From Bacillota bacterium LX-D (GTDB lineage Bacteria > Bacillota > DUOV01 > Zhaonellaceae): 60,582 nucleotides of DNA. Numbering within the stretch: the first letter of the stretch is position 1; each line of letters starts with the position of its first letter. Position numbers and translations under genes: made by a program. This document shows, piece after piece, positions 35,631 through 44,317 of the stretch. The notes under the pieces were generated by a model. That model did no database searches, was not told the DNA's origin, and was given only the letters and a program-made list of their open reading frames with translations. The stretch is from NCBI GenBank assembly GCA_031628995.1, contig JAVLUO010000012.1:1-60582 (forward strand). The letters run 5' to 3'.

Positions 35631-35840
35631 GATATTTCCTCCTTTTATTCAAATTGTTCAAGTACTTGAACTTGATATATATTATGAAATAGTACGAGCA
35701 ATTGTTAATGGGAAATGGTGACCGAGAGGCCCTTTTTTTGTTTTGTCAGCAAAATAATACTATATTAAATTGGTATATTATTAAAGGGTTTGCCTAATAA
35801 ATGTCAAATATACTATTTATATAGATAGGAGGCGATATAA

Positions 35841-36098
35841 TTGGAAATAAATACAACATTAGACCTTACATCTGCCGAGATAGAGGAAATAACTCGAATC
35901 GTTAACAAAGAGGCACAGGACAAAGGTGAAACTGTATTGTCAGTGGATGTTAGCCAAGATGGGGAAGAATTAATTATTAAACCTTATTATCGTCGGAAAA
36001 TACAAAGGATTAGACGTATTACTGGTTACTTAAGTAATGAGAAAAATTTTAATGATGCAAAAATAGCGGAAGCAAGAGATAGATATTGCCATATGTAA
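35841..36098 (+). CDS. Stand-alone NrdD-type glycyl radical domain protein
   Basis: 85 aa, TTG start behind TAGGAGGCGA. The N-terminal half (LDLTSAEIEEITRIVNKEAQ) is not part of NrdD. The C-terminal part RRITGYLSNEKNFNDAKIAE followed by ARDRY resembles the end of anaerobic ribonucleotide reductase, where the Gly of RITGY/RVCGY carries the radical. Small proteins of this kind are annotated as NrdD family in related Clostridia. It may be a spare part for an oxygen-damaged reductase, as GrcA is for pyruvate formate-lyase; that is inference. The two conserved Cys pairs of the NrdD zinc site are absent. Confidence 0.65.
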   Translation: MEINTTLDLTSAEIEEITRIVNKEAQDKGETVLSVDVSQDGEELIIKPYYRRKIQRIRRITGYLSNEKNFNDAKIAEARDRYCHM

Positions 36099-36104
36099 AA
36101 ACTT

Positions 36105-36131
36105 AAGCCCCGGGAGACCGGGGCTTTTTTA
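36105..36131 (+). terminator. Intrinsic terminator
   Basis: AAGCCCCGG pairs with CCGGGGCTT around GAGA, followed by TTTTT. Confidence 0.92.
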
Positions 36132-36317
36132 TATCCTTAAATACTAAACCATCTATTATAATTGTTTTTTCTTGTAAGATTTTATTTATCTATTTAGCCA
36201 ATATAACGTTATTAAAAAATTGTGCTATAAGAAAAATATGGATGATGATGGCCCGTTGGACTTGAGTACCTTTAAGCCAGAAGAAAAAATTCAATACAGA
36301 GGGGGAAATAGAACAAA

Positions 36318-36605
36318 ATGAACTATGCACTAAATTTTATAGAAGGTGTTGTAGAACAAAGGATAGATAATATCTGTAATGGTGTTACCAACGAAGATTG
36401 GTACAAAGAGCTTCAGGATAGATTAATCTCGATAAGAAAAATACTAGAGGAAAACATGAATGGGGATAGAGAACTTCTTGATAAATATAATTTACTATGT
36501 TTGGAAATTAGTTTTAAAACTTGTATAGAGGTTTATAAAAAAGCAATCATGGATAGTAATGGTTTGGTGTCAAAATTGGTGTCAAAACAAATTTATATAA
36601 AATAA
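36318..36605 (+). CDS. Hypothetical small helical protein, probably from a mobile element
   Basis: 95 aa, helical and charged (FIEGVVEQRIDNICNG, ELQDRLISIRKILEENMNG, EISFKTCIEVYKKAI). Its ATG overlaps the TGA of a 27-codon frame starting at 36238 (MDDDGPLDLSTFKPEEK), so the two may be translationally coupled; GAGGGGGAAAT lies 8 nt before. The last codons fall in a direct repeat, GGTGTCAAAATT then GGTGTCAAAAC, close to tRNA-Leu, as recombinase-binding repeats often do. I do not recognise the family. Confidence 0.55.
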   Translation: MNYALNFIEGVVEQRIDNICNGVTNEDWYKELQDRLISIRKILEENMNGDRELLDKYNLLCLEISFKTCIEVYKKAIMDSNGLVSKLVSKQIYIK

Positions 36606-36640
36606 GGCTTCCAATGTTATTCTTGGAAGCCTTATTTTAT
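36600..36640. terminator. Bidirectional terminator next to tRNA-Leu
   Basis: AAATAAGGCTTCCAA pairs perfectly with TTGGAAGCCTTATTT. It can serve the plus-strand small gene and the minus-strand tRNA. Confidence 0.8.
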
Positions 36641-36641
36641 A

Positions 36642-36730
36642 TGGTGCCGAAGGTCGGGGTCGAACCGACACGGGGGGTGAGCCCCGCTGGATTTTGAGTC
36701 CAGTGCGTCTGCCAATTCCGCCACTTCGGC
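36642..36730 (-). tRNA. tRNA-Leu (anticodon CAA)
   Basis: Minus strand: acceptor GCCGAAG with CTTCGGC, class II long variable arm, anticodon stem CTGGA/TCCAG around CTCAAAA, T-arm GTCGGTTCGACCCCGAC, encoded CCA. Anticodon CAA reads TTG. Confidence 0.97.
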
Positions 36731-36863
36731 ACAAGCTATGTTAACAACGATTATATTATCAAAAATATTTATCAATGTCAACAATTTTAATCAATAAGTG
36801 TTTTGATAAATTTTAAATCTAAACAAGGGTTTTGTCACATAGTCCCGAATTATATAAAAGTTG

Positions 36864-36890
36864 GGAACAAAACTAGCATATTTTTCGTCT
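36864..36890 (+). promoter_or_regulatory. Candidate ECF sigma factor promoter (autoregulation)
   Basis: GGAACAAAA at -35 and CGTCT at -10 are separated by 17 nt, a GGAAC-N-CGTC arrangement typical of ECF sigma factors. It lies 32 nt before the start codon of the sigma gene. Confidence 0.6.
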
Positions 36891-36921
36891 GATACGGGTT
36901 AGTATGAGAGGGGGCCTTGGT

Positions 36922-37527
36922 TTGGAGCTAGATGAATCTAAATTAATAGAATTAAGTAAATCCGGCAATGCCGAGGCTTTTGAAGAATTAGCACTAAAAT
37001 ACGAAAAGCAAGTTTATACCATTGCCTACCGTTTTATGGGAAATTATGAAGATGCTTGTGATTTAGCACAAGAAACATTTATCAAAGCTTTTAAATCTAT
37101 TAGAGGGTTCCGTGGAGATGCTTCTTTTAAAACATGGATTTTTCATATAGTTACAAATGTTTGCCGTGATGAACTTAGGAAAAGAAAAAAAAGGCAAGTT
37201 ATATCTCTCGATGCACCTTTATTTACTGAAGAAGGTGAATTGTCCAGACAGGCGGAAGATTGGACGTATTCACCGGAAAGAATTTATGAAGGCAAAGAAG
37301 GCCAGGAAATTGTTCAGAAAATGTTAGATAGCTTAGCTCCAGAATATAGAGAAGTTTTAATTATGCGTGAGCTACAAAGTTTTAGTTACGATGAAATAGC
37401 CAAAAAATTAAATTGTACACTTGGAACGGTAAAATCCAGGTTAAATAGGGCTCGAAAAGCCATGAAAGATTTGGTACTAGCAAAACAGGAACTATTTTCA
37501 GAAAGTTACCGTCTAATTAGTAAGTAA
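36922..37527 (+). CDS. RNA polymerase sigma factor, ECF (SigW-like)
   Basis: 201 aa. Region 2 (AFEELALKYEKQVYTIAYRF, DACDLAQETFIKAFKSI, TWIFHIVTNVCRDELRKRKK) and region 4 (LAPEYREVLIMRELQSFSYD, CTLGTVKSRLNRARKAM) are complete. The start is taken as the TTG at 36922 after GAGAGGGGG; an upstream in-frame ATG at 36904 lies before that site. The next gene, 13 nt on, encodes a zinc-finger anti-sigma factor, so it is held inactive until an envelope signal arrives. The candidate ECF promoter upstream suggests autoregulation. Confidence 0.93.
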   Translation: MELDESKLIELSKSGNAEAFEELALKYEKQVYTIAYRFMGNYEDACDLAQETFIKAFKSIRGFRGDASFKTWIFHIVTNVCRDELRKRKKRQVISLDAPLFTEEGELSRQAEDWTYSPERIYEGKEGQEIVQKMLDSLAPEYREVLIMRELQSFSYDEIAKKLNCTLGTVKSRLNRARKAMKDLVLAKQELFSESYRLISK

Positions 37528-37540
37528 GGAGGGACAAGAG

Positions 37541-38677
37541 ATGAACTGTCGGGAAATACAAGAAATGCTATCAGCTTTTATAGATACAGAATTAACCCAA
37601 TCGGAAACATTACAAGTAATGGAACATCTTAAGTTTTGCAGTAAATGCCGTCAGGAACTTTTAAACCTCCAAAAAACTATTCATTTTCTGCGAAATTCGC
37701 CAGAATTGGACCTTCCTGCTGATTTTCATTCTAATCTTAGTTGCAAGTTGAGAAAAGTAAATATGCAGAAAAAACCCCTGAATAATATTTCCAGGTATAA
37801 ATTGGGGACTGCTGTAGCTGCTATTTTCTTAATAGTAGTTTCTACTCACTTTGCAGCTGCTTTAAATTACAAGGTGGAGTCGTCCTTAAGTACTGTAGAA
37901 GACGGGCAAAAACAAAAAATTCTAAGTAAACAAAATCAAGCTACAATTGAAAAAAAACCTCAGGTCCCTCCAAATAAAACGAAGGAATTAAAAATTGAAA
38001 GTGTGGAGAATGCTTCTCCTAAAAAAAGTAGGATAGAAAAGAATGGTTCCCTTTCTGAAAAGCGTCCAGTAGAAACTACTGTCAAATCTGTTATAGCTAC
38101 TGCGGTATCCCCGAAAATACGTAGTGAAGATGGTACTTTTATAAATTTGAATGATCGAAATGGTTTCAATTTACAAACTCAAGAAAAATCATTATCAACA
38201 GCCATGTCCTTTATACAGGATGATGTATCAGTTGATACAGATTACCAATTACTAGTGAAGGAAATAGATTTGCACGTAAAAAATATAGATCAAGCTCGAG
38301 AAGATGTAAAAATGGCAGCTATCTCCATGGGGGGCATTATTTTAGTGCAAGATCAGAACTACCTAGAAGTTAGTTTTCCAGAAAAAAATTTAGTACGCGC
38401 TATACAAGCTATTGAAAAACATGGAGATTGTTTTAAAGAAACTAGCTCGGGCCAAAGTGCAGCGAAACAAGTGAAGCAGATAAATAAAAAACAAAATAGT
38501 CTTTACTTGGTAATAGATAAGCTTAAAGAACAGCTTGCATTTGAGGACAATCAAGAAGTAATTAAGAAAATTCAAGAGGAACTGCTAGTGAAAACAGAGG
38601 AACTAAACAAATATTATGAAAAACTAAAGACACTATCCGACCAAAATGTGATTTGCAAAATTAAGCTGGTACCTTAG
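37541..38677 (+). CDS. Zinc-finger anti-sigma factor with C-terminal DUF4349 domain
   Basis: 378 aa. Residues 1-40 contain the zinc anti-sigma signature H-x3-C-x2-C (EHLKFCSKCRQ) plus MNCREIQEMLSAFIDTEL. One membrane helix lies near residue 90 (LGTAVAAIFLIVVSTHFAAA). After a Lys/Ser-rich linker, the outer C-terminal domain matches DUF4349: DYQLLVKEIDLHVKNIDQA, GGIILVQDQNYLEVSFPE and a coiled coil at about 310-365. The zinc domain would bind the sigma factor of the preceding gene and the outer domain would sense the envelope. Confidence 0.85.
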   Translation: MNCREIQEMLSAFIDTELTQSETLQVMEHLKFCSKCRQELLNLQKTIHFLRNSPELDLPADFHSNLSCKLRKVNMQKKPLNNISRYKLGTAVAAIFLIVVSTHFAAALNYKVESSLSTVEDGQKQKILSKQNQATIEKKPQVPPNKTKELKIESVENASPKKSRIEKNGSLSEKRPVETTVKSVIATAVSPKIRSEDGTFINLNDRNGFNLQTQEKSLSTAMSFIQDDVSVDTDYQLLVKEIDLHVKNIDQAREDVKMAAISMGGIILVQDQNYLEVSFPEKNLVRAIQAIEKHGDCFKETSSGQSAAKQVKQINKKQNSLYLVIDKLKEQLAFEDNQEVIKKIQEELLVKTEELNKYYEKLKTLSDQNVICKIKLVP

Positions 38678-38683
38678 TCTTGA

Positions 38684-38727
38684 AATTCGGTAGGCAGGAA
38701 AATGTTCCTGTATACCGAATTTTTTAA
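38684..38727 (+). terminator. Intrinsic terminator of the sigma/anti-sigma operon
   Basis: AAATTCGGTA pairs with TACCGAATTT around an inner AGGAA/TTCCT stem, followed by TTTTAATTT. Confidence 0.85.
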
Positions 38728-38784
38728 TTTATGATTGAATCTATTTTTGTAAATAATAGCATTGAATAAATTAGGAGTGCAATC

Positions 38785-41418
38785 ATGAAACCAAAAGAGA
38801 AGATACTAATTTTAGATGGAAACAGTTTAGCACATAGAGCTTTTTATGCTTTACCCCTTTTGTCAAATAGACAAGGAATATTTACCAATGCAGCTTACGG
38901 TTTTACCATGATGCTTTTAAAATTATTAAAAACTGAAAAACCCGGCTATATTGTTGTTGCCTTTGATAAAGGTAAAACCTTTAGACACGAACAATATTCC
39001 GAATATAAGGGCCGTCGAAAAGCTACTCCTCAAGAATTGCGGCCTCAGTTTATTGTAATTAGGAAAATCTTAAAGGCCCTAAACATTGCCATTGTTGAGC
39101 TAGAAGGTTTTGAGGCTGACGATTTATTAGGTACCATAGCAAACAAAGCTGAGCAGGAAAATTTAGAGAGCATTATTATAACAGGAGACCGTGATGCTTT
39201 ACAGTTAGTAACTGAGCATACTAATGCTTATATTACCCGAAAAGGTATCAGTGTGCTAGAATGCTACGATAAAGAAGCCATTGTAGCTAAATATGGCATT
39301 GAACCCCCTAAATTAAGGGATGTAAAAGGTTTAATGGGCGATAATTCCGATAATATTCCTGGGATACCTGGAATTGGGGAGAAAACTGCTGTACAGTTAA
39401 TCCAGGAATATGGAAGTGTCGAAAATTTACTTGCTAATGTTGAAAAAATTAAAAAACCTAAGTTAAAAGAAAATATAATAAATAATAAAGAACAAGCGCT
39501 TTTTAGTAAAAAATTAGGCACAATTGATTGTTGTGTTCCCCTTAGAGTAGATTTTAGTGACTATAGGTATGAAAAACCAGATTATCCAGCTTTACTTGAA
39601 ATTTTTACAGAATTAGAGTTTAATAGCCTTTTAAAAGAAATTTTAAGTGAAATTAAGGATCAAACTCTAGATACTGCTGAATTTGAAGAAAATGACTACT
39701 TCGTCTGCATAAACACTATCTCGGAACTGAAAACTAAGTTAGCAAATGTTCCTGCGCAAAAAGTGGCTTGTTATTTTGCTTTCGATAGTAAAGACTATTT
39801 AAAAGCTAAAATAACTGCAATTGGTATGGCCTGGGGTAGTGAAAATGTATATTTAGATTTTCGCAACTTATCTTCTGAGGAAATTAACGAATATCTGAGC
39901 TGTATATTTGATCAAGAAAATAGAGAGGTAATTTGTTACGATTTAAAAGCAATTTTTGCAGCTAATAAAATTAGGGGTATTAGTTTCCAAGCATCTAGTT
40001 GGGATATATTATTGGCTGCTTATCTTTTAAATCCCTCAGCGTCCAATTATGAGCTTGAAAATTTGAGCTTGGAGTATTTGAACAAACCATTGGTACCATC
40101 AGACCAAATAGCAGAAATAGTAACAAGATCTGCCAGGTCCATCCTAAATCTTAAGGATATATTTACTGAAAAGCTGGTTGAAACTGAAATGGAGCAACTT
40201 TACTCCACAGTAGAACTGCCTTTAATAAAAATCTTGGCCAAAATGGAAATTGAGGGAGTAAAATTAGATAAAAATCAACTTTTAAAAATGGGCCAAGAAA
40301 TTGGCCAAGAAATTGATTTTCTTACAGATAAAATTTATCAGTTGGCTGGAGAAGAATTCAACATTAATTCTCCAAAACAATTGGGGGTTATCTTATTTGA
40401 AAAATTAGGGCTGCCTCCTTTGAAAAAAACCAAAACTGGCTATTCAACAAACGCTGAAGTACTGGAAGAGTTAGCTGAGAGGCATGAAATAGTAGCAAAT
40501 ATTTTAGAATATAGGCAGCTAGTTAAATTAAAAAGTACCTATATAGATGGTTTGCTTGGGTTAATTAGTCCAAATACAGAAAGGGTTCATACAACATTTA
40601 ATCAAACGGTTACCGCTACGGGAAGGTTAAGCAGTACTGAGCCTAACTTACAAAATATTCCCATTAGATTAGAAGTAGGGCGCCGTTTACGAAAAGCATT
40701 TATTCCATCTTCTCCAGAAAATGTGTTGTTAGCTGCTGATTACTCCCAAATAGAGCTGCGTGTTTTAGCCTCTATAGCGCAGGATGCAAGCTTAATCGAT
40801 GCTTTTCTTAAAAATCAGGACATTCATACTAGGACTGCCAGTGAAGTTTTTGGCATTCCGATGGATGAAGTAACTAAGGATTTAAGACGTCGTGCCAAAG
40901 CAGTAAATTTTGGAATCGTTTACGGAATTAGCGATTTTGGTTTGAGTAAAGACTTAAGTATTACTAGGAAAGAAGCACAAAATTACATTGATCTTTATTT
41001 CTCTCGCTATCCTTCTGTAAAAAAATACATTGAACAAATAATTTTAGAAGCTAGGGAAAAGGGCTATGTAACTACTATTCTCAAGCGTCGACGCTATTTA
41101 CCTGACATCTACAGTTCAAACCGGAACGTTCGGGCTTTTGGAGAACGGACTGCGATGAATACTCCTATTCAAGGCAGTGCAGCTGATATTATTAAATTAG
41201 CAATGCTGGAAGTTGATAAACGTCTCCAAGAAGCCCATTTAAAAACAAAAATGATCCTCCAAGTACACGATGAATTAATTTTTGATGTACCAAAAGAGGA
41301 AATGGAAGAGGTACCCTCTATCGTGCGAAGTTCTATGGAAAATGTTTATTCTTTAGATGTACCATTAAAGGTAGATATGAAATATGGCCCTAATTGGTAT
41401 GATATGACAGAATTATAG
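38785..41418 (+). CDS. polA: DNA polymerase I
   Basis: Repair and Okazaki fragment processing. 877 aa. The 5'-3' exonuclease domain is complete (ILILDGNSLAHRAFYALP, EADDLLGTIA, GDRDALQLV, GLMGDNSDNIPGIPGIGEKT). The central proofreading domain is present but degenerate: no DxE motif is seen at the start (KVACYFAFDSKDYLKAK), as in Bacillus Bst polymerase. Polymerase motifs A (AADYSQIELRVLA), B (RRRAKAVNFGIVYG) and C (QVHDELIFDVP) are intact. It leads the polA-mutM-ytaF-coaE run with 17 nt before mutM. Confidence 0.97.
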   Translation: MKPKEKILILDGNSLAHRAFYALPLLSNRQGIFTNAAYGFTMMLLKLLKTEKPGYIVVAFDKGKTFRHEQYSEYKGRRKATPQELRPQFIVIRKILKALNIAIVELEGFEADDLLGTIANKAEQENLESIIITGDRDALQLVTEHTNAYITRKGISVLECYDKEAIVAKYGIEPPKLRDVKGLMGDNSDNIPGIPGIGEKTAVQLIQEYGSVENLLANVEKIKKPKLKENIINNKEQALFSKKLGTIDCCVPLRVDFSDYRYEKPDYPALLEIFTELEFNSLLKEILSEIKDQTLDTAEFEENDYFVCINTISELKTKLANVPAQKVACYFAFDSKDYLKAKITAIGMAWGSENVYLDFRNLSSEEINEYLSCIFDQENREVICYDLKAIFAANKIRGISFQASSWDILLAAYLLNPSASNYELENLSLEYLNKPLVPSDQIAEIVTRSARSILNLKDIFTEKLVETEMEQLYSTVELPLIKILAKMEIEGVKLDKNQLLKMGQEIGQEIDFLTDKIYQLAGEEFNINSPKQLGVILFEKLGLPPLKKTKTGYSTNAEVLEELAERHEIVANILEYRQLVKLKSTYIDGLLGLISPNTERVHTTFNQTVTATGRLSSTEPNLQNIPIRLEVGRRLRKAFIPSSPENVLLAADYSQIELRVLASIAQDASLIDAFLKNQDIHTRTASEVFGIPMDEVTKDLRRRAKAVNFGIVYGISDFGLSKDLSITRKEAQNYIDLYFSRYPSVKKYIEQIILEAREKGYVTTILKRRRYLPDIYSSNRNVRAFGERTAMNTPIQGSAADIIKLAMLEVDKRLQEAHLKTKMILQVHDELIFDVPKEEMEEVPSIVRSSMENVYSLDVPLKVDMKYGPNWYDMTEL

Positions 41419-41435
41419 TGTAAGGGTGAAAAAGT

Positions 41436-42260
41436 ATGCCAGAACTTCCTGAAGTAGAAACTGTACGTAGAAGTTTAGAAAAAAGGCTATTAGGTAGGAA
41501 AATTAAGAAGGTTAATATATTTATGCCTAAGCTAATTAAAATTCCTGGTCCAGAGGACTTTGAAAGGGGGTTAGAAGGAGCCCGAATAGATGCTTTGAAA
41601 CGTCGAGGAAAATACTTGCTTATTTGCCTTTCTACGGGTTTTATTTGGGTAACTCATCTTAGAATGACAGGTCAGTTAATTTATTCCAGACCCAACGATG
41701 AGGTGCAAAAACATACTCATTTAATATTTGAATTAGATAATGGAGACCAACTGCGCTATGTAGATATTAGGCGTTTCGGTACAATATACCTACTAAAACC
41801 GGAGGAATTCTCTTTAGTCAAAGGTTTAAGAGAGTTAGGCCCAGAACCTTTAGGTGATGACTTTTCTTTTGAAAAATTTAGTAACGAATTAAAAAACAAA
41901 AAGGGAAAGCTTAAACAACTCCTTTTAGATCAGAGATTTATTGCTGGAATAGGCAATATTTACGCTGACGAAATTTTATTTGATGCAGGTTTGCAACCTG
42001 AAAGATTGGCTAATACATTAAATGATGATGAGCTTCAAAAGCTTTATAGAAGTATTAGAAGTGTACTTCAGCTAGGCATTGCTAATCGAGGTACGTCTAT
42101 GCGAAACTATGTTGATGGTGATGGCAGAACGGGGGATTTTCAAAAGCTGTTAAAAGTATATGGAAAAGGGGGGCAGCCTTGCCCCAAGTGTGGGCGTATT
42201 TTGCTTAAACAGCGGGTAGGGGGAAGAAGTTCCTGCTACTGTAAACATTGCCAAAAGTAG
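41436..42260 (+). CDS. mutM: Formamidopyrimidine-DNA glycosylase
   Basis: Removes 8-oxoguanine and ring-opened purines. 274 aa. N-terminal PELPEVETVRRSLEKRL supplies the catalytic Pro and Glu; the DNA-binding part has GKYLLICLSTGF, HLRMTGQL, DQRFIAGIGNIYADEILF with the helix-two-turns-helix, and a C-terminal zinc finger CPKCG with CYCKHC. It is co-transcribed with polA, a usual pairing in Firmicutes. Confidence 0.96.
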   Translation: MPELPEVETVRRSLEKRLLGRKIKKVNIFMPKLIKIPGPEDFERGLEGARIDALKRRGKYLLICLSTGFIWVTHLRMTGQLIYSRPNDEVQKHTHLIFELDNGDQLRYVDIRRFGTIYLLKPEEFSLVKGLRELGPEPLGDDFSFEKFSNELKNKKGKLKQLLLDQRFIAGIGNIYADEILFDAGLQPERLANTLNDDELQKLYRSIRSVLQLGIANRGTSMRNYVDGDGRTGDFQKLLKVYGKGGQPCPKCGRILLKQRVGGRSSCYCKHCQK

Positions 42261-42356
42261 TGCCCTAAAGAAAGATTTTTCGATGTAACGATGCAAACCT
42301 CCTTGACATATTGTGTTAGTAGCTTAAGCACTTGATGTACAGGGAGGGCAAAAAAT

Positions 42357-43016
42357 ATGGGTATTATTCATGCGATGATTTTTGCTTTAGCAGTGAGCTT
42401 AGACGGTTTTGGGGTAGGAATTTCCTATGGAATTCGCAGAATTAAAGTACCTTGGTATTCATTATTAATTATCTGTTTAACGTCCACCTTGGCAATTACA
42501 ATATCTATGCTCTTTGGAAATATGCTAGCACAAATTATTTCGACGGAACTTGCCGAGAAAATCGGGTCTTTTATTATGGTAGCTGTAGGAATATGGATTT
42601 TAATTGAGTCTATTGAAAATATTTATCGAGAAAAAAACTCTTTAGCAGGTAAACAGGAAAAATTAAAGCAAGCAGAGAAATCTATCATGAGAATTAAAAT
42701 TCCAATGTTTGGTGTTGTAATTCAAATTTTACGAGAGCCAATCCAGGCTGACTTTGACAATTCAGGAGTGATAGGTTTAGGGGAAGCTTGTGTTTTAGGT
42801 TTAGCCTTAGCTATGGATGCTTTAGGAGCAGGTTTTGGCGCAGCTGTAGCAGGTTACCAGTTTTTCTTAGTACCATTATTCGTTGGTCTTTTTAAATTGA
42901 TTTTAGTGCCAACAGGTTTATATCTTGGGAAAAAATGGGGTAAAAACAGTTTCGGAGAAAAAGGAGCTCTTTTACCTGGCTTGATATTGATAATTTTAGG
43001 ATTAAGTCGTATTTAA
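42357..43016 (+). CDS. ytaF: Sporulation membrane protein YtaF
   Basis: 219 aa, about six hydrophobic helices in two repeats, each starting with a conserved Asp-Gly/Ala segment (FALAVSLDGFGVGISYGIRR; LGLALAMDALGAGFGAAVAG), like the MntP-type manganese exporter family. YtaF is a sporulation member of this family, commonly between mutM and coaE. A cytoplasmic loop at about 95-145 is charged. Its substrate is not established. It begins 96 nt after mutM with a good AGGGAGGGC. Confidence 0.9.
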   Translation: MGIIHAMIFALAVSLDGFGVGISYGIRRIKVPWYSLLIICLTSTLAITISMLFGNMLAQIISTELAEKIGSFIMVAVGIWILIESIENIYREKNSLAGKQEKLKQAEKSIMRIKIPMFGVVIQILREPIQADFDNSGVIGLGEACVLGLALAMDALGAGFGAAVAGYQFFLVPLFVGLFKLILVPTGLYLGKKWGKNSFGEKGALLPGLILIILGLSRI

Positions 43017-43031
43017 TTAGGAGTGAATACA

Positions 43032-43631
43032 GTGCTAGTAATTGGATTAACAGGCGGAATTGCTAGCGGCAAAAGTACTGTTGCCAAAAAATTAGAAAGC
43101 TTAGGAGCGAAATTAACTGACGCTGATCAAATTTCCAGGGAAATAGTAAGAAAGGGTCAACCTGCTTGGCAGGAAATTATAAGATATTTTGGAGAAAATA
43201 TTTTACTGGATTCTGGTGAAATCAATCGTAAGGCTCTGGCAAATATTATTTTTAGTGACTTAGAAGCTAGAGCCTTTTTAAATAGTATCACACATTACCG
43301 GATAAAACAAATAGCTAGGGAGCAGATTGATACATATAGACGGGAAAAAAAGGTTAAATTAATTGTTTTAGATGCGGCTCTTTTAATAGAAACAGGTTTG
43401 AATCAGGAAGTAGAACAGATTTGGCTGGCTGCCTGCAGTCAAGAAACTCAAATAAAAAGGCTCATGGCCCGTGATAATCTTAATTATGGACAAGCAATAG
43501 CACGAATTAAGTCCCAAATGCCTTTAAAAGAAAAATTAGACTATGCTGATATTATTATAAATACTGAAGGAACTATAGAGTATACTTTAGAACAGGTAGA
43601 GAATCTTTGGGCTAAGTATGTGGCTAAATGA
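43032..43631 (+). CDS. coaE: Dephospho-CoA kinase
   Basis: Last step of CoA synthesis. 199 aa from the GTG at 43032 (LVIGLTGGIASGKSTVAKKL), behind TAGGAGTG; an in-frame GTG three codons earlier lies in that site. The Walker A is GGIASGKST; other family landmarks are ADQISREIVRKG, IVLDAALLIETGL and RLMARDNL. It follows ytaF by 15 nt. Confidence 0.95.
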   Translation: MLVIGLTGGIASGKSTVAKKLESLGAKLTDADQISREIVRKGQPAWQEIIRYFGENILLDSGEINRKALANIIFSDLEARAFLNSITHYRIKQIAREQIDTYRREKKVKLIVLDAALLIETGLNQEVEQIWLAACSQETQIKRLMARDNLNYGQAIARIKSQMPLKEKLDYADIIINTEGTIEYTLEQVENLWAKYVAK

Positions 43632-43667
43632 TTAATTATAATTGGGGAAATAAATTGGAGTGGTTAA

Positions 43668-44225
43668 ATGGTTTTTGTATTAAGAAGGAAAAAATTATTG
43701 ATTCTATTTGTTTTATTCTTATTAGCTGTTTTTAGTTTCATTATTTTACCTTGGGTTTGGAAGGTTTTTTATCCTTTTCCTTATCAAAATACTATTGTAG
43801 ATTCTGCCCAAAGGTCTAATTTAAGCCCTAACTTAGTTTTAGCAGTGATTAGGGTAGAAAGTAAGTTTAGGGCTGATGCCAAATCACCTCGAGGAGCATG
43901 TGGTTTAATGCAATTAATGCCAGAAACAGCTAAATGGGTAACAAAAAAAATGGGGATTAGCTATGCTGAGGAGAAACTATTTGATCCAGAATTTAATATT
44001 AAAGTAGGCAGCTGGTACTTAGCATATCTAATTTCTGAGTTTAATGGAAATGTGCCAGCAGCCTTGGCTGCTTATAATGGTGGTCGCGGCAATGTAAGAC
44101 AATGGCTTGATAAGGGGATATGGTTAGGATCAACTGAAGATATAGATAAAATACCTTTTAAGGAAACCCGTCAATTCATCGAAAGAGTATTACATGATTA
44201 TAATGTCTATTCCTGTTTATATTAA
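43668..44225 (+). CDS. Lytic transglycosylase, membrane-anchored
   Basis: 185 aa. An N-terminal anchor (LLILFVLFLLAVFSFIILPW) is followed by the soluble Slt catalytic domain: VIRVESKFRADAKSPRG with the catalytic Glu, GLMQLMPETAKWV, DPEFNIKVGSWYLAYL and AALAAYNGGRGNVRQWLDKG. It cleaves the glycan strands of peptidoglycan on the outer face of the membrane. Presence next to coaE is typical of Peptococcaceae, where it may act in sporulation or growth. Confidence 0.92.
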   Translation: MVFVLRRKKLLILFVLFLLAVFSFIILPWVWKVFYPFPYQNTIVDSAQRSNLSPNLVLAVIRVESKFRADAKSPRGACGLMQLMPETAKWVTKKMGISYAEEKLFDPEFNIKVGSWYLAYLISEFNGNVPAALAAYNGGRGNVRQWLDKGIWLGSTEDIDKIPFKETRQFIERVLHDYNVYSCLY

Positions 44226-44317
44226 GCAAATTTTTAAAAAAATAAGGCTATACCCTTTGTAAACTGTTAATATATAATTCAGAAGGATTCTAAGTATATT
44301 TTGAAGAGGTGAAGCCA

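Larger units (their letters stand above)
35488..35722. repeat. Copy B of the duplicated terminator-peptide-promoter cassette
   Basis: Matches 19005-19233 as described there. The flanks differ: here the upstream neighbour is a stalk-domain fragment and the downstream sequence turns to GACCGAGAGGCC. Confidence 0.85.

Noticed and set aside
36904-36921. ATG at 36904 as the sigma factor start
   Set aside because: The site GAGAGGGGG lies after this ATG and correctly before the TTG at 36922.
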